A DNA stretch of 64,000 nucleotides from Apophysomyces variabilis (GCA_002749535.1 MZZL01000138.1:372001-436000), one strand, 5' to 3'. Numbered from the stretch's first letter, positions 37,518 to 51,000 are shown. Notes: generated by a model not told the origin, from the sequence alone. Translations and numbers: made by a program.

Positions 37518-38726
37518 ATGGCGTTGTTTGACCTGATAAAGCTAAGACGACGGAAACTCCGTAAAGACGCTTCTGGACGGATGGTGTCAAGCACTGTTGA
37601 TGCCTCTGGAATTCTAGTAAAACCGTTTCCACCACTTGAAATAAGAATCAAATCCCCTTCTGATCTCCTTGATTTCGCTGGCCATCCGCAGTTATCTAGA
37701 ACGGTTACTACGACGTTGGATACGATCAAAGATACACCATCAGCTGCAATACAACCCGATCCATCATCACCACCTGTTTTATTGATGCCAAAACCAACAA
37801 GGGCAATTACACCTACTCGACGAGTGCTGAATGCTGGAAATTATGACAAGACATTAATTGAAGATACAACTTCAAGCATAGAATCTGCTGAGAGATCACC
37901 GTCAATTCTACAGGTATCGCGAAATCATGCGTCGAAATGCATTCAATCTGAGCCCCTGCAATCGTCCGAACCAAGGAATGGTGCATTATCGAATTTGGCC
38001 GCAAATAGTTCCAACCCTTCCGAAACGATTAATCCTGGTCTTGATGGCTCGCACAGCAAAAATAAAGGACGAATGGAATCAAGCCATCTTATCGAACTTT
38101 CGCAACAATTGGATGATCTTCGTCAAGAAAGGAAACGCTGGGTAAAACGGGAACAACAGTATCGACGACAACAAGAGCAGCTTTTAACCACAATCGAGCA
38201 CCTTCAGAGGCTTTCCATGAACCACAAAAAAGTTCGTTCAAGATCACTCTCGTCGAAGAGCAATATATCATATTCAGAAGAAGAAAACGGTACGGAAAGC
38301 GATTATGATAGTAATTGGTGCTATTATGACAGCGATATCAGCCATCCATGGATGTCTTGGGATTACTCAGTATCCCCCTGGTATCATGGGAATCTTGACA
38401 TACATCAAAAGCCGTTTCCATCCTACAATACCTCTAACGTTCCGAGTGAACCATGTAGTGCATCTAGATCCAATTTCGAGGAATCAGATGAGGAGTATGA
38501 GAATGATAACATTTGGGACATATTTGGGTATCCATATCATCAGTTTAACGGAAACCCGCATGCTTGGGCTCTGTATTTTCAACCGACTGTTCCATATTGG
38601 TATGAACGACAACCTGTTTCTCGACAAAAACAGGAATTGCTTGCAAAAAAGCATAATTTGTATAAGCAGAGGCGAAAAGACTCCCTCCGTCGATCATCAA
38701 GTTACGAGCTGTTTCGTTCTCGGTGA
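37518..38726 (+). CDS. hypothetical coiled-coil protein
   Basis: Not recognised. A single exon of 402 residues from ATG 37518 (MALFDLIKLRRRKLRKDASG); the frame is open upstream to 37374, but those residues are Phe/Leu-rich leader-like. The first 110 residues include PPLEIRIKSPSDLLDFAGH; the middle is Ser/Pro-rich and likely disordered; residues around 225-285 form a coiled coil (ELSQQLDDLRQERKRWVKRE, QYRRQQEQLLTTIEHLQ); then a striking Trp/Tyr-rich acidic region (NWCYYDSDISHPWMSWDYSV, NIWDIFGYPYHQFN) and a basic tail with phosphorylation-like sites (KDSLRRSSSYELF). Composition suggests a scaffold or regulated adaptor; this is only inference. Confidence 0.75.
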   Translation: MALFDLIKLRRRKLRKDASGRMVSSTVDASGILVKPFPPLEIRIKSPSDLLDFAGHPQLSRTVTTTLDTIKDTPSAAIQPDPSSPPVLLMPKPTRAITPTRRVLNAGNYDKTLIEDTTSSIESAERSPSILQVSRNHASKCIQSEPLQSSEPRNGALSNLAANSSNPSETINPGLDGSHSKNKGRMESSHLIELSQQLDDLRQERKRWVKREQQYRRQQEQLLTTIEHLQRLSMNHKKVRSRSLSSKSNISYSEEENGTESDYDSNWCYYDSDISHPWMSWDYSVSPWYHGNLDIHQKPFPSYNTSNVPSEPCSASRSNFEESDEEYENDNIWDIFGYPYHQFNGNPHAWALYFQPTVPYWYERQPVSRQKQELLAKKHNLYKQRRKDSLRRSSSYELFRSR

Positions 38727-39108
38727 TTGTCGCTATTATAACGATATCAACTGCTTATCTAGGTATGCAATAGTTTATTTGATCCAGCTATGATAATAAA
38801 CGAGCATACGGTCAATGATGGAACTATTAGCACGTTAGTACAGCAATTAGGATAGGCTAAATTCAATGTCGATGTATAGAATCTCTTTATGGCGCATGTT
38901 TTATAGGCAAGTCTGCAGAATATCTGAGTAAACAAACGGTTTCACAGTTTGCCCACATTGCCTTTTCAGGTTCTTTCCATTGCAAGGTTAGGAAACAAAA
39001 ACGCCACCATAGTAGAATTGTAGCTAGTTATTATAATAATTAGAAGTAGTTTTTAATAGGAATGCAAATAAAACAAAAGCAAAAAAATGAATCTGTAAGA
39101 CTCCACAT
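38727..39108. other. convergent intergenic region
   Basis: About 380 bp, AT-rich, between two 3' ends. No gene or repeat seen. Confidence 0.5.
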
Positions 39109-42100
39109 CTACATAACGATACAGTCTGTCATATCCTTTTGCACTACCTTTCTAACGATCGGCCAATCACTGCGACAAGCAGCAAACTCAAACATGTCCT
39201 CTACCCGCATCAAACCATTGTATCGTTCCAAATCGTGAATCACATTCTTGATATCTTGAGGGGAGGATATAATGTAAAGATTGGCGAGCGATTTTAAGGC
39301 AGTGAAATATGGTGTCACCGATTTCTGACGAAGCGTCGTTATGAAATCGTAATATGCGTTCATATCGCTACAGGATCATGGTGTCCTATGTCAACAACTG
39401 CAGTGATTTACGATATCACATACCTAATATAACGGAAACCACCTTGTTCATTTACAGTTTGTGATTTTAAATGCTTGCACAATGCTCTAAAGCTCAGTGA
39501 GTAATCAATAGCCTCTCCAATGTTACCTACTCAAAAAATCTTCTACCGATCTCGCTGAAAAACAAATCCATCGTTGACTTTTCTGCAGCTCCAAATAGCA
39601 TTGAAGTATTCGTTTTCAAACATTGAATTGTATCTCGGCAGGCCTATGTCTCGTGTGAGATTGTATAAAACGGTTATACCTTACATTAGTCGGCTTTAAA
39701 TCAACAATAACATCTCCTTGCGGGTTATAATCTTCAGGGCGTTGCTTAGTGGAAAGTATAAGCTCTACCTGGGAAAGTAACACCTATCACATCCCGTAAA
39801 TACAAAGGCAAACCACACCATCATAAGCTTACCTGAATACCGCGATCCATACCACGAGCCACACAATCATCAAGAATCCTCTCGAACGATTTCTTCTCTT
39901 TGTTCACCTCGTTCATAAAGTCATGTTTGTCCACGTATTTTGTCTATGGGCTAAGTAAGTATAAGGTTTGTTTTGACATTTCTTACAATTTCCTCGTCGT
40001 AGTAAAGCTGAATCATCTGTTGGATAACATCAGCGACGTGCACTAGCTCGAAAAACTCGGTGAGCGGAGGTACATCTCCGCTATTTTGTTTAAGCGATTC
40101 CGTATCAGGCTTGTAAGTCGATAAATGTTCGGAAGCTCTAATGCCATGATTTTAATTATTCCTTCGTAAAGTCCGCTCTTTTTACTTTACCTGTCAAAGG
40201 CTGGCTTGATATGGAGGTTACCTAGGGTTTTAAGCAGCCGAATAAATATCTGTTCGTAGACTCTTTGGCTAATCTGGACGTTAACAACGGTTTCTCCTTT
40301 TTGTAGATCCTTACATTTCGGATTTCATCCTTCCTGGAAACCCAATTCTGATGAAGCGCTGTACTCGTCGTTCCGAATCCTTATTCACATGGATCAACTG
40401 CAAAGCAACTTCAAGACTTAGCAGGTTCTGTAACATATCCAGTTCATGCTGAGCATCCTCTAAGGCGTATTTGGCATCCGTATTTTTGAAGTCGGGCGAC
40501 AAAGCGGTAGGACTTTTCAGAGAATGTTTTGATGACTCAAGCGAGTTTACAGACTGTCTATCAGTGGTCGATTTGGATTGCGAGTGAACTGAGCCGTTTT
40601 TCCCGTGCCTGGAAAGAGTGATGGATGACTTGGGTGTTGAAGGCGGTGTCGACTGAGGCGAATCAATTGTGGATGATTCGGTAGCAGCAATAGATGATCG
40701 TCGTCCTGCAGAATCGTCCGTTTTATTCGAAAAAGTGCTGCTTCTCTGAAATGGTGAAGCAATTGTAGTGGCGGCAGAAGATACTAGATCGACCGGCAAA
40801 GCAATCACTTTCTTAAATGCAGATAAATAGTTCCTGTTACGCGAAAACCGAGAATGTCAACACCCTGCCAACTGACAAACAAAATGTTACCGTTTAAATG
40901 TTTCGCGTGATTGGTTACTCAACCGTGTTGTAGAATCATCTCTCCGGGCACCTGACGAATTGTTCTAAAACGATGGTTAAACGGTTAACCGTACTCTCAC
41001 ATATCGTATTTACCCATTCCTCAATTTGCTGAGCGCAAGCATTTTCTACATAAAGCTTTTCTTCATATAGATAATCGTCCAAAAATGGTAAGAACAGCTT
41101 AAACAAAAGGTTGATCCCGCGATCTCTGTCAATATGTCTGGGTAATTCTTCGTCGGTCAAAACATCCACCAATTCATAAATTGCTTCCAAAATATGGGAA
41201 ATCGTATGCAAATAAAGTCGTTCGTCCTTGCTTTGAGCTTTTCCTAGCAGTTGACCCACATATTCAGCTATCTGCGCGTCTGGTGAATAGCCAAGTCACA
41301 ACAAATAATAGGTTCTGTCGTACTAACCACATCTTCAAACACTCGATCGGCAAACATATAGTATACATCCACGCATTCGTCGAAGACTTCCGAAACCAGT
41401 TGCGACTGCTGCTTAAACTCTTCAGTAACTACCGATATAAAAGTCTTAAACGGCGTTAAATCACTGGGAGAGGTACTAAGTATGGCGTTAGCAGTCAAGA
41501 AAACCGTTGTATATCCAGGCGTCAATACACACATAAAATTGTCTTCTGGTTTGAAAGGGTTATCGTAAAAAATCGGGTGTTTTTGCAGAAAAGTTTGTAT
41601 ACACAGATTTCCGCCATTCAGCATTATCAACGCATGAGCATATGTCTGGTAATATTCAGTGCTTCATAATTCTAGCGGAATTTTTTCAACTTACTTTCAT
41701 CTCTACGGTATTATGCACGTCATACGCCACTTCAAATTCATGAAGCGAGGCACTCTCAAAATATTGACAAAGGGCATTCACTCCTTCATTAATCTGCGGG
41801 TATCTCGTACTTGGCATCAGCACTGTCGAAAAATCCTGCTGACTTCTTCACCTGTTTCCAATCATCGACGACATGGCAGTTGCCAAATCCCACCAACATG
41901 TTCAATGTTCGCCCGCACTCTTCTGGTTTAGAGCCAAAATCTTCAAGTATCTTCGATTCCTTATGCCGTTCTCTGAGACCCACATAATATGGCATCAATT
42001 TCGTGTACAGAGCCATGAATTGCTCTCTTGCTTCGCCAGTCGACTTTGCTCTTGCTCTGGCATTATAAGGGTCAGTTGATAGACCGGGTATTAAAGCATT

Positions 42101-42531
42101 AAGCGGTTTGTTGTTAATGAAAAGGGTTTCCTCTCTGTCCATGAGAGCCGAATTGGCGTTGTAATTTGCTAAAGCGATGATCAAGTTAGACCTTTCTCCG
42201 GCGACGGAGGACTCGCTTTGTTTCCACCTTTTTTATGCTATAGTCTTTTACCTAGTATTTCTTTCAATGCACCTGTATCATGGCGCAACATAATTCGTAG
42301 CTTGGCATCCCATATTTCGTCATCGTATACCAGCACCTTGAATCGTCTCGAGACCAGTGCTACATTGACCAGTGAACTGACCGGTAGATGTTGGAACACA
42401 CGTATGAGGACATCGGGGGGTAATGCTCTTTGTTTCGTCTTTTTGCTGTCAGTATGGACTACTGGTACTGGCTGAAGAGGTTCCTGCATAAAGCTGCTTA
42501 TTTCGCTGTCCTGGTCATCCAAGAAACTCAT
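39109..42531 (-). CDS. RCY1: recyclin (RCY1/Pof6): F-box plus Sec10-like exocyst domain
   Basis: F-box protein of endosome recycling and septation; the Sec10-like body links it to exocyst-type tethering, the F-box to Skp1. The start chosen at ATG 42531 (MSFLDDQDSEISSFM); the frame is open upstream but hydrophobic and unlike the family. The F-box is RALPPDVLIRVFQHLPVSSL ... VSRRFKVLVYDDEIWDAKL. After several introns come LYTKLMPYYVGLRERHKES, NMLVGFGNCHVVDDWKQVKK, LCIQTFLQKHPIFYDNPFK, TEEFKQQSQLVSEVFDECVD, HISHILEAIYELVDVL, a Ser/Pro-rich disordered insert (40480-40790, SPQSTPPSTPKSSITLSRHG), and the Sec10 C-terminus NAYYDFITTLRQKSVTPYF with RVEDMFEFAACRSDW. Exact internal joins between 39360 and 40310 were not all resolved. 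Confidence 0.85.
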
Positions 42532-43892
42532 AACAGGTAAAAAGCCAAGCAGGAAAGCTTGTTCAAGTCGGTCGGAAAACAGGAGTACGGAAAGCGGCAT
42601 TCGAAGCGGCTGTTTAATTTTGAGCTTGTTTGGTTTCACGGAAGTCTTGGGAGCGAGTAGAAAGATGATATAACAAACGGCTACGAGGTAGCAATTTGGA
42701 TATATCATTGATCTATTAGTATTTTAGAAGAGAACAGCAAAGTTAATGATGAGTCGCACCTCAGGAAAGTGTTAACAGTGGACGAAGTAGACAAACCGAA
42801 TGCGACTAGTTTGACAGGAAAAGCATTCTTCCTATTACTCTTTGTTTTGTTCGAAACGGCAATACATGAAGTAGAAACAAACAGATCTTTCATATCGCAC
42901 TTTAACTTTTATTCAGGTCAAGGTATCAAAGAGTTTGTTGATCCACCTTTTTCCCCTAACAAACTAACTTTGTCCCTTACCTCCATACTTGCATTTATGC
43001 CAACACGCATTAGCAAGCACGACTTTCCTGGTTTTTATAAAAGAACAAGCACTTGCTACGTTTCGTCCTGCCCCGAGAGCAAGTTGATAGTATACCCGTA
43101 CATCGCATGTTGGGTATGTCTCTGACTTCCCGCAAGCCTTTAAAAGGACTTTTCCTAACAGATATTTCTTTAACTTCCCTTCCATTTCGTTCCAACACCT
43201 CTGTACATCCTTCTTTTTCTTTGTGTGCTTTTTTTTTTTCAAAACGCTCTGTAAGACAATATAGTATTCTTTCCACGCTTGTTGAACTCACTCAGAAATA
43301 AGCGACTGCTACCGAACTATCTGCTCCGAAAAATTCCAACAAGGGCTGATGATTTGCGCGAACAGACCAATATAATTGATGATGCGCTTTGAAGTTATTC
43401 CAGGTTTACGCTTCAGTACCTGCAAGCATGCACTTGTCAGTCTAAGATGGAGGGGGGCATTTTTCAGACGATATATCGTTCATATACTGGAGTCGTAATA
43501 TTTCTTTTTTTGTTATTGTGTGATAGTCATTTTCCAACAAGTTATTGTGGGTTTTCGTTCAGAGTCTTCTCTGCAGAGATAAATTGATCGGCAAACCGAG
43601 TCTAAATGTCTACCAAACCATGAGGCGGTGTCAAGTCAATGAGACAAGGAATACGTTTGAATGTGTTACAGCCGTTCTTAATGTTGAAAGCACAGCATCG
43701 TAAATATTTGATACAGAGCGGTCATTTTGAGTCATACAGACTTCTGAATGGTCCCTCCCCAATTTGATTTGAGGGTTCTCTCAAGCGCGGTGTCCGAAAA
43801 CTACCTTGTGGAGTGTGACCAGGTTTCGACTCTTTCCCTCCGTTCTCCATCCCTCCCTTTTCTCCCCATCTCTTCAATACAACCATCGACAA
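42532..43892. other. divergent intergenic region RCY1 / cyclin
   Basis: About 1.4 kb. Frames of 82-118 codons (42769-43125, 43053-43301 plus; 42964-43291 minus) overlap each other and look like chance; pyrimidine-rich blocks near 43180-43240 and 43835-43875 are promoter or leader-like. Confidence 0.5.
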
Positions 43893-44991
43893 ATGACAAA
43901 TTCAATCACACTGCCACAGTTTGATCTTGCTGGTCATCCTCCTTCCGATACCATAAAAATGCTGACTGGACTTTTGGTACGCATCACAAAAACAAACGAT
44001 AAATTACACACAGCCAGTGGGGAAGGTGGGCGCCGACAATCACGCAGCTCCGCAGATACTTGTTTTCACGCGCGATCTATACCTACTATCGACATCCAAG
44101 CATATTTAGTCCGCATACTTAAATATTGCCCTTGCACAAATGAATGCTTCCTTAGTCTCCTAGTTTATTTTGATCGCATGGCTCGTAACTCCTCAGGTCT
44201 ACGCATCGACTCCTATAATATTCATCGTCTGGTCATCTCGGGTATAATGGTTGCAAGCAAGTTTTTCTCAGACGTCTTTTTTACTAATTCACGGTATGCC
44301 AAGGTAAGAATAAAATGCGACCATACACTCGCTACGAAGCGCTGTACATATGAATATATGTCAGATTCTCCGCTCTCGTGAGACTGTGAGATAAGCTTAA
44401 CTTAACTTCTTATCTGTTGTATAGGTTGGAGGACTTCCCGTTGCAGAGCTCAACGCGCTGGAGCTGGAGTTTTTGCATCTGAATGATTTCAACCTCAACG
44501 TATCAATAGAAGAGTTACAACAATACGGCGATCAGTTGCTGATGCATTGGGTACGTGAGGAGGAACGGCAAAGAGAAAAATATCGACGAAAGGGCTTGAG
44601 GACTCAATATGCAGAAGTACGACAAACGGGTCATCCGGTGGATTATCCGCCACGGTCCATGAGCGTCGACCCGTACCAGGCTCGCAGACAGTCGCTGCAA
44701 CCTTTACATGAGACCATGGCTTACTATTCCGAACGGCTTGGCGCTCATCAAAACCCGCACACTACAATGTACGACGACATTGAGCGGTCTATGGAGCGAG
44801 TATATGAAGCTAAAGGAGGATCACGATCAAAATACCCAGAAGGATGTACTGGAACCAAACAATCATCATATACACAACGACAAACATGGCATATTGAACA
44901 ACATCACCGTTTACCCACGCCTCCTCATCATAATGTGCCTTCAAAGGAAACCTACTATTATTCCCGAACCCATTTACCCAACGATTCATAA
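43893..44991 (+). CDS. PHO80-like (Pcl-type) cyclin
   Basis: Cyclin partner of a Pho85-type kinase, likely in nutrient or phosphate signalling or polarity. Exons 43893-44303 and 44425-44991 give 325 residues. The ATG at 43893 (MTNSITLPQFDLAGHPPSDT) was preferred over an open upstream stretch. The cyclin box: LTGLLVRITKTNDKL, then a short disordered insert, ARSIPTIDIQAYLVRILKYC, LSLLVYFDRMARNSSG, SYNIHRLVISGIMVASKFFS, TNSRYAK | VGGLPVAELNALELEFLHLN, FNLNVSIEELQQY. This matches Pho80/Pcl6/7 order, including the VGG(L/I) after the splice. The tail (about 150 residues) is Gln/His/Tyr-rich, disordered, and poorly conserved. Confidence 0.88.
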
Positions 44992-45573
44992 GCTGGCTAT
45001 GATACACAAGATTCGTTTTATGGTTGAAAATATTGTATGACCTTAATTTTTGAACAATCTTTTTTTTACCTAGCTTTTTACCCAATTTACCTTTACAGTT
45101 TCTGGCTGGTGTAGTTCAATGGAATCAAAAGTATGATTTAATACTAGTTATTTATCTTTTTACCTTTAGCAGCAAAGTTTTCAATATATCGCAAAAGGAA
45201 ATTCACTGGTGAGTGGTATGACATCCATTTGGTAAATCATTGTCTTACGTACATAATTTGATTCTTCGATGTACGCCAAATTTGATTCATGCTAGCCTAA
45301 AGAATTATAATTCTATGTCTTATTACTAGTGTGAGCGACCTAATAGATATCTGATACACATATTTTTCCGCCTTTTCCGCCCATAAGAAATTTTTTGCTT
45401 GCCACGTATATAAACTCTAGGAACTAGAACACAGTCGAGCTGGTTAGCTTATTGCCGGTATTTGCATTTGACCTGTATCCCCAAATTATCCTATGGCTTC
45501 GCACTGCTTTTCAATATCTTCAAGCCTCAATTTGCGTTAAAAGTAACTATCGCACAGGACCACGTGCGCCAAA
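44992..45573. other. intergenic region upstream of the WD40 gene
   Basis: About 580 bp. A TATATAAA element at 45407-45414, roughly 160 bp upstream of the WD40 ATG, may be its TATA box. No gene supported. Confidence 0.5.
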
Positions 45574-47600
45574 ATGAGGTCGCGGAGCACCAAATGGAGC
45601 ATTACCTTTCCGCCTTTTTCCTTGTCGACCTTGATGGACGCGTTGCCGAACCAACGACAGTCGTCCTCTGCAAAGGGTAGTTTAGGGGCGTTGAAGTCCA
45701 CGTCGTCATCGTTAGCAGGAGTCAATCGCGACCAACAAGTAGAGAAATTATTGAAGGAAGTAAAGCACCTTAAACAGAAAGTCGATATCCTTGACAAAGA
45801 AAACGCTGCGCTCAAAAAAAGCATTTACGACCTTTCTGCACGTTATGCTGCCTCCATTTCGCAAGGCGGACTTACCTATCGACCAGGTCCATTTGTCATC
45901 GATACTGATGCACAGCCAGGAGGAAAAGCAATGACCAGTACAGCTCAAGAAATGATAACAAAAGCAGTGCAAGAGGCTGGTGGCGATGTCGATGCATTTC
46001 GATCCAGTACGATTCCCAACGTTTTATCCTGGCTAACATGCTATTGCAGGCAAGGTCTACCCACATGATTCACGGGATGGCAAGGCTTTCCAATTACGTT
46101 ATGAGCTGAAGGTGCGTGCTCTCAAACTTGCAAAAAGCAGCTTCTAATGTGTCCTAGGGTCATACTGGTGCTGTATACACCGTAGAGTTTTCGCCAAACG
46201 GGGCACTGTTAGCCTCAGGATCGTTTGACAAGACTGTACGGATATGGGATACCGCATCTGCCCAGAAAGAGGTATGCATGACTTTGCAAGTCGCTTGGCC
46301 AAGGCTGAAAGCTTTCACTGTATAGACGATGTGTCTGAAAGCGCATACACTCAATGTATCTGATTTGGCATGGACCTCTGACTCCAGTATGCTATTATCA
46401 GGCGCATACGATGAAACGTGTAAAACATGGGACGTGGAAACCGGTAAACTTGTGAATAGCTATGAAACGGAAGGTTTCGTTCAATGTGTGGGATGGGATT
46501 TTGTCGGTAAGGGCTCGATTTAACAGGAAGTAAAATCCTCATCGAGCTATAGATTCCGACGTATTTTACTATGGCACTTCGAGAAAGGTACTTGCAATGG
46601 TTGATGTGCGGGCAGACGATGCTACAGCCATAGTGATACGAAATGATGCCATGGTCAATACATTGTACGCATCACGAGATGGGGTGCATGTAATCACCGG
46701 CGATGCCCAAGGCATGTTGAAGGTTTGGGATATTCGATCGAGTAAGTGGAAAGTTCGCTATAAATATGATGCATACCTAACGCATACCATGAAATAGAGC
46801 AGTGCATATCGTCTGTGTTAAATGACAGCGGTAAAATGCCTATCACGCATATAGCGATCGGACGACGGCGAACTGATGCAAGTCGCAGAGCTAGTATGTA
46901 TACCAAGTCCTCCTGCCTATCTGGCTAATATCTATGATTAGTTGACGATTACGACGAACCAAGATATATGGCAGTGAATAGCTACGATAACTGTTCGTAA
47001 CGTGACATTGTTTTACTATGATTGACACGTTAATAATAGTGATGCGCGTGTATGATCGCGGCATGGATCCTCCTAAATCCGATCTTCGCTTGGTCCACGC
47101 TTTGAAAGGATTCAAAAACAAGAACTGGCCTATCAAAGCATCATTTTATTGTGGCAGCGGATGTGAGTCACGTCGGCCATGTTAAACCAAGCATTAACCT
47201 TTTCGCTTTAGACAATTCATCGATTCTTAGTCGACCTACTACTACACCTACGGAGATTTATAGCAATGCAGACTTAGTTCCATCACCTGGGGAGTATCTA
47301 GCTGAATTTGCTGAACCGAAAGAGGAAAAGAGTGTACTACTCGCTACTGGAAGCGCGGATCCCTATGCTTATTTATACAACGTTGGCGAAGTAAGTAAAT
47401 CTATTGGGAACCATGTAGATCTTAAGCCACGACTGTAGGACAGCGCCGAATTGATGCAGAGACTTGAAGGACACACGGATAGGGTATATGCCGTTAATTT
47501 CCATCCTACTGAACCAATTTTGGCCAGCTGCTCAGCAGATTTTACTGTCAAGATATGGGGTCCGAGTCCCTCAAGAGGAAAGAAAAAGACAATCCTATAG
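45574..47600 (+). CDS. WD40-repeat protein with N-terminal coiled coil
   Basis: WD40 propeller; the exact ortholog is not recognised. Start 45574 ([11 protein letters not shown]) or the inner ATG 45634 ([15 protein letters not shown]). A short coiled coil follows ([36 protein letters not shown]). Blades after splicing: ELK | [44 protein letters not shown] with [34 protein letters not shown] with [25 protein letters not shown] and [25 protein letters not shown], and [19 protein letters not shown] with [18 protein letters not shown]. About eight short introns are needed; I resolved most by phase, including a donor GTACGA at about 46008. The stop is at 47600. A scaffold role (for example chromatin or RNA-processing complexes) is only inference. 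Confidence 0.82.
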
Positions 47601-48062
47601 ACAGCTCCTTCATCACTATCCTTCCCATGTATATAGCGTATCGTATTTTGTGTATTTTCTTGCAGTGTCTTTTTTTTTTATTTACCTTTTCATTTGCAAA
47701 CATTAGCACGAGAACGATTTTGATATTCTTAATCCATGACTATGGTCCTTGTGTCGTACCAAGCGGCACCACTTCCTTTTCTATAAAGTTTCGATCTAGA
47801 GCTTGGCTCTGGTCTTAATGGATATTACTGAAATCAGAGAGAAAATGATACCCTCAATAGCACCGACACACGTGCAGAGCATATATCTATGTACGTCAAC
47901 CCGTCAACACTTGGCGTCATTTACAGGTTCCATGGGTTGAAAGCAAGCTAGGGAGACCGGCTAAGTCCGCCTAAAGAAGATCTATATGATATGATTGGAT
48001 GATCTTCGCAACTTGTTTTTTATAGCCGCTCCGTCAAATTCTAATCGCGCTCTTTTAACTCG
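47601..48062. other. intergenic region upstream of MSH4
   Basis: About 460 bp between same-strand genes; T-rich 3' tail at 47640-47700. No gene supported. Confidence 0.5.
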
Positions 48063-51000
48063 ATGACATCCAAAAGTCCTTCAAGCCTATACGGTACAAA
48101 GATCAATATGAGAAGGGCAGCTACACTAAGTATGCTGTCATCTCATACATTTCTTCCTTCCAATCCTCGTAACAAAGACTCTTCGTCTACAAGCCATACT
48201 CCGTTTATCTCTACTGGTCCAGGCTTCTCTGAAAACGTGTCTCAGATGTCTTTGAACATACCTCATATAACAGCTCAGGAAGAGACAAATCGCAAGACTT
48301 CAGAAGAATGCATTATGACTGTCATGGAAGGTCGAGGCACGACAAAAGAAATGGGAATTTGCATACTTCACTTGAGCAACAATGAATGCGTCCTTTCACA
48401 AGTAAAACCTGAAGCTTTGCCTATTTAAATCTAGTCTATAACTGGATTGATAAAGATAGCAGATACGCACACATATACTTATACATTACACAAAGCTCAT
48501 CTGCATAATCCACGCAAGGTTATCTTTACCCCTTAATGTATGCTCCAACTGACAAAAGAAGGGAAAAAAATTAGATTATCTTGCCAAATACGAACGTGCA
48601 TACAGAAGACAGCATGCTATGTAAGATACTTCACAATCAGTTCCCGCGTGCATATATTGTTACTCTCGGTCAAAAGTATTTTCAAGACGATGCTGGTATC
48701 TTTATGCAAGAAGCGAGACATAACACGCGGCTTAATTTTGTGCTTGCAAAAGGAATGAAATTCATCAGCACTTATGGACTGCCGGAAAACACAGTTCCTT
48801 TAATTCTAGATTTATCCACAAAGTAAACAAGATGCAGGCTATTCATTTAGCACTAGATAATGACTGCATGTATTGCAATAGGCATTATTGCTTAGCGGCG
48901 ACTGGAGCGTTGTTCCGGTACAGATAATGTTTCCTATTTTCAAGCATTTGGCTGACATAATAGTGTAGTTATATTGCAGAAGAGAATAACATAGCGTTTG
49001 CCAAGCACGCCCTAAAGATTTCATACGAAAGCATTGAAGGTAAGGGTTGTATGAACAACCAGTGTTCCAGAGTTCTGATCTAGTTCAACCCCAAGGCGTA
49101 ATAATGATTGGTAATCTAGTGATGTTATGCTGTTTTCTGGATTCACGTTTATCCTGGACCCCAGATGCGGTTACTGCCGAAAATCTAGAGCTAACTGGCA
49201 ATATTTCGGATCCGCACAGTAAGAAGACTCTGTTTGGGATACTAAATCACACATGTACTCGTTTGGGGTCACGACTGTTGCGCATGAATATTTTACAGCC
49301 GATTAGAGACGTTGGAACAATCAAAACGCGGCTTGATGTAGTCGAAGAATTAACAGAGAATGAGGAAATGTTGTTTGCTGTGACATCGTCGTTGAGTTCT
49401 CTTCCGGATCTAGACAGTATTATTGCCGATATTATTAGATTGCCAGCCAGGCAGATGACGCACCACACCGAATCCAAGATTAATCAAGTTATCATGATCA
49501 AAACTGCACTGCAATCCCTAAAAAACGTGGAAAAATGCCTGGAAAATGCAAAAAGTTCGTTACTCTTAGAAATCAACGAGGTATGGTACTGAACATAGCG
49601 AAATCAATAACTAACAGGACGCACACGGTTAGGTTGTCAGCGACAAGAAATTGAGTATGTTATCAGAAGATGTCCATAAAAGTTAATCTACTGATTCAGG
49701 CGAATTTGCACTGCGCATCCGAGAGACAATAAACGACGATGTAGGTTTAGAAAAAACCGTCCTTGGATTACGGAATCAGCGATGTTACGCTGTCAAGGCA
49801 AGACACATGTTTATTTGTGCCTAATAACCAAGAAAAGTTAGGCTGGAATCAATGGACTCCTAGATGTTGGTACTGTCCCTACTATTTCCATTATGTATCC
49901 AGATTCATCGAAAGGTTTCGCATACATTTGGTTTGTTAGCACGTCAAGCTTACAAGGAAACTGTTGAAGACATATATGAAAGAGCTAACGAGTATTGTGG
50001 TAAACGATTTATGTACCGGATCTTACTTTCCTGACTAATGCTTGTAGAAACAACTGGGCTACAACTGAAACTCCAGTTTAGTTCCAGTAAAGGCTTCTTT
50101 TTATCGCTGTCTACTAATACTTTCGATGATAAACCTGAGCTATCACCATGTTTTATCAACATCGGGAAAACGAGAAAGCAGTGGTCATTAACTACGTTAG
50201 AACTGGTATGGAATAATTGCGACGTTCGGACTAACCCTCGTTTTCCATGTGCTGTTTTAGCTTCAAAGAAATAGACGGCTTGATGAATCTTTGGCGGAGA
50301 TATACCTCATGTCGGACAGGTTGGTTAATTGTAGCCCGGGCTTCTTTTAGCTATAATGGTGCTTCTTCAATAGCTAATCGACATACATAGCGTTGTTACC
50401 TCGATTCTAGAGGCCATTCGTAACGATGTCAGTCTGCTCTACAAGGTGTCGGAAGCCATTGCAATGCTGGATATGTTGTCGTCCTTTGCATACAAATGCA
50501 CGATGTCCAAAAACTATGGTACATTGGTAACAAAAGTTGGAGGCGGACTGAATACAGGTTTAGTTCGGCCTGATTTCACGCAGACACTTGCTATCAAATC
50601 CGGTCGGAATCCCATCTTGGATACCATTAGCACGGACGATATTATACCCAATGATACATATGCTTCTTTAGCTAGCAGTTTCCAACTTATTACAGGCCCT
50701 AACATGAGCGGCAAGACAACGTATTTGAAACAGATTGCTCTACTGACAATCATGGCGCATATAGGATCATTGTAAGTTATTAGATCACTTTACTCTCACT
50801 GAGTGCCATTTTACCTAGTGTGCCTGCAGAATATGGTTCTTTCCGTTCCCCCGACCAGGTAGGCGTTTGGAATTGGAGGACTTTGTATCTAACATGTACT
50901 AAAAAGATACTTTCCCTGTTGACCAACGGAAGTCGGGCGGAGATAGGCATATCTTCCTTTCTGGTAGAAATGACGGAAGCCGCTTATATCCTGAAAAATG

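Noticed and set aside
42769..43301. Overlapping 82-118-codon frames between RCY1 and the cyclin
   Set aside because: They overlap on both strands, lack domains, and sit in pyrimidine-rich intergenic DNA; likely chance.
49660..49710. In-frame TAA in MSH4 (after VHKS) as a premature stop
   Set aside because: A normal intron with donor GTATGT and acceptor CAG (about 45 nt) removes it and joins [11 protein letters not shown] in frame.
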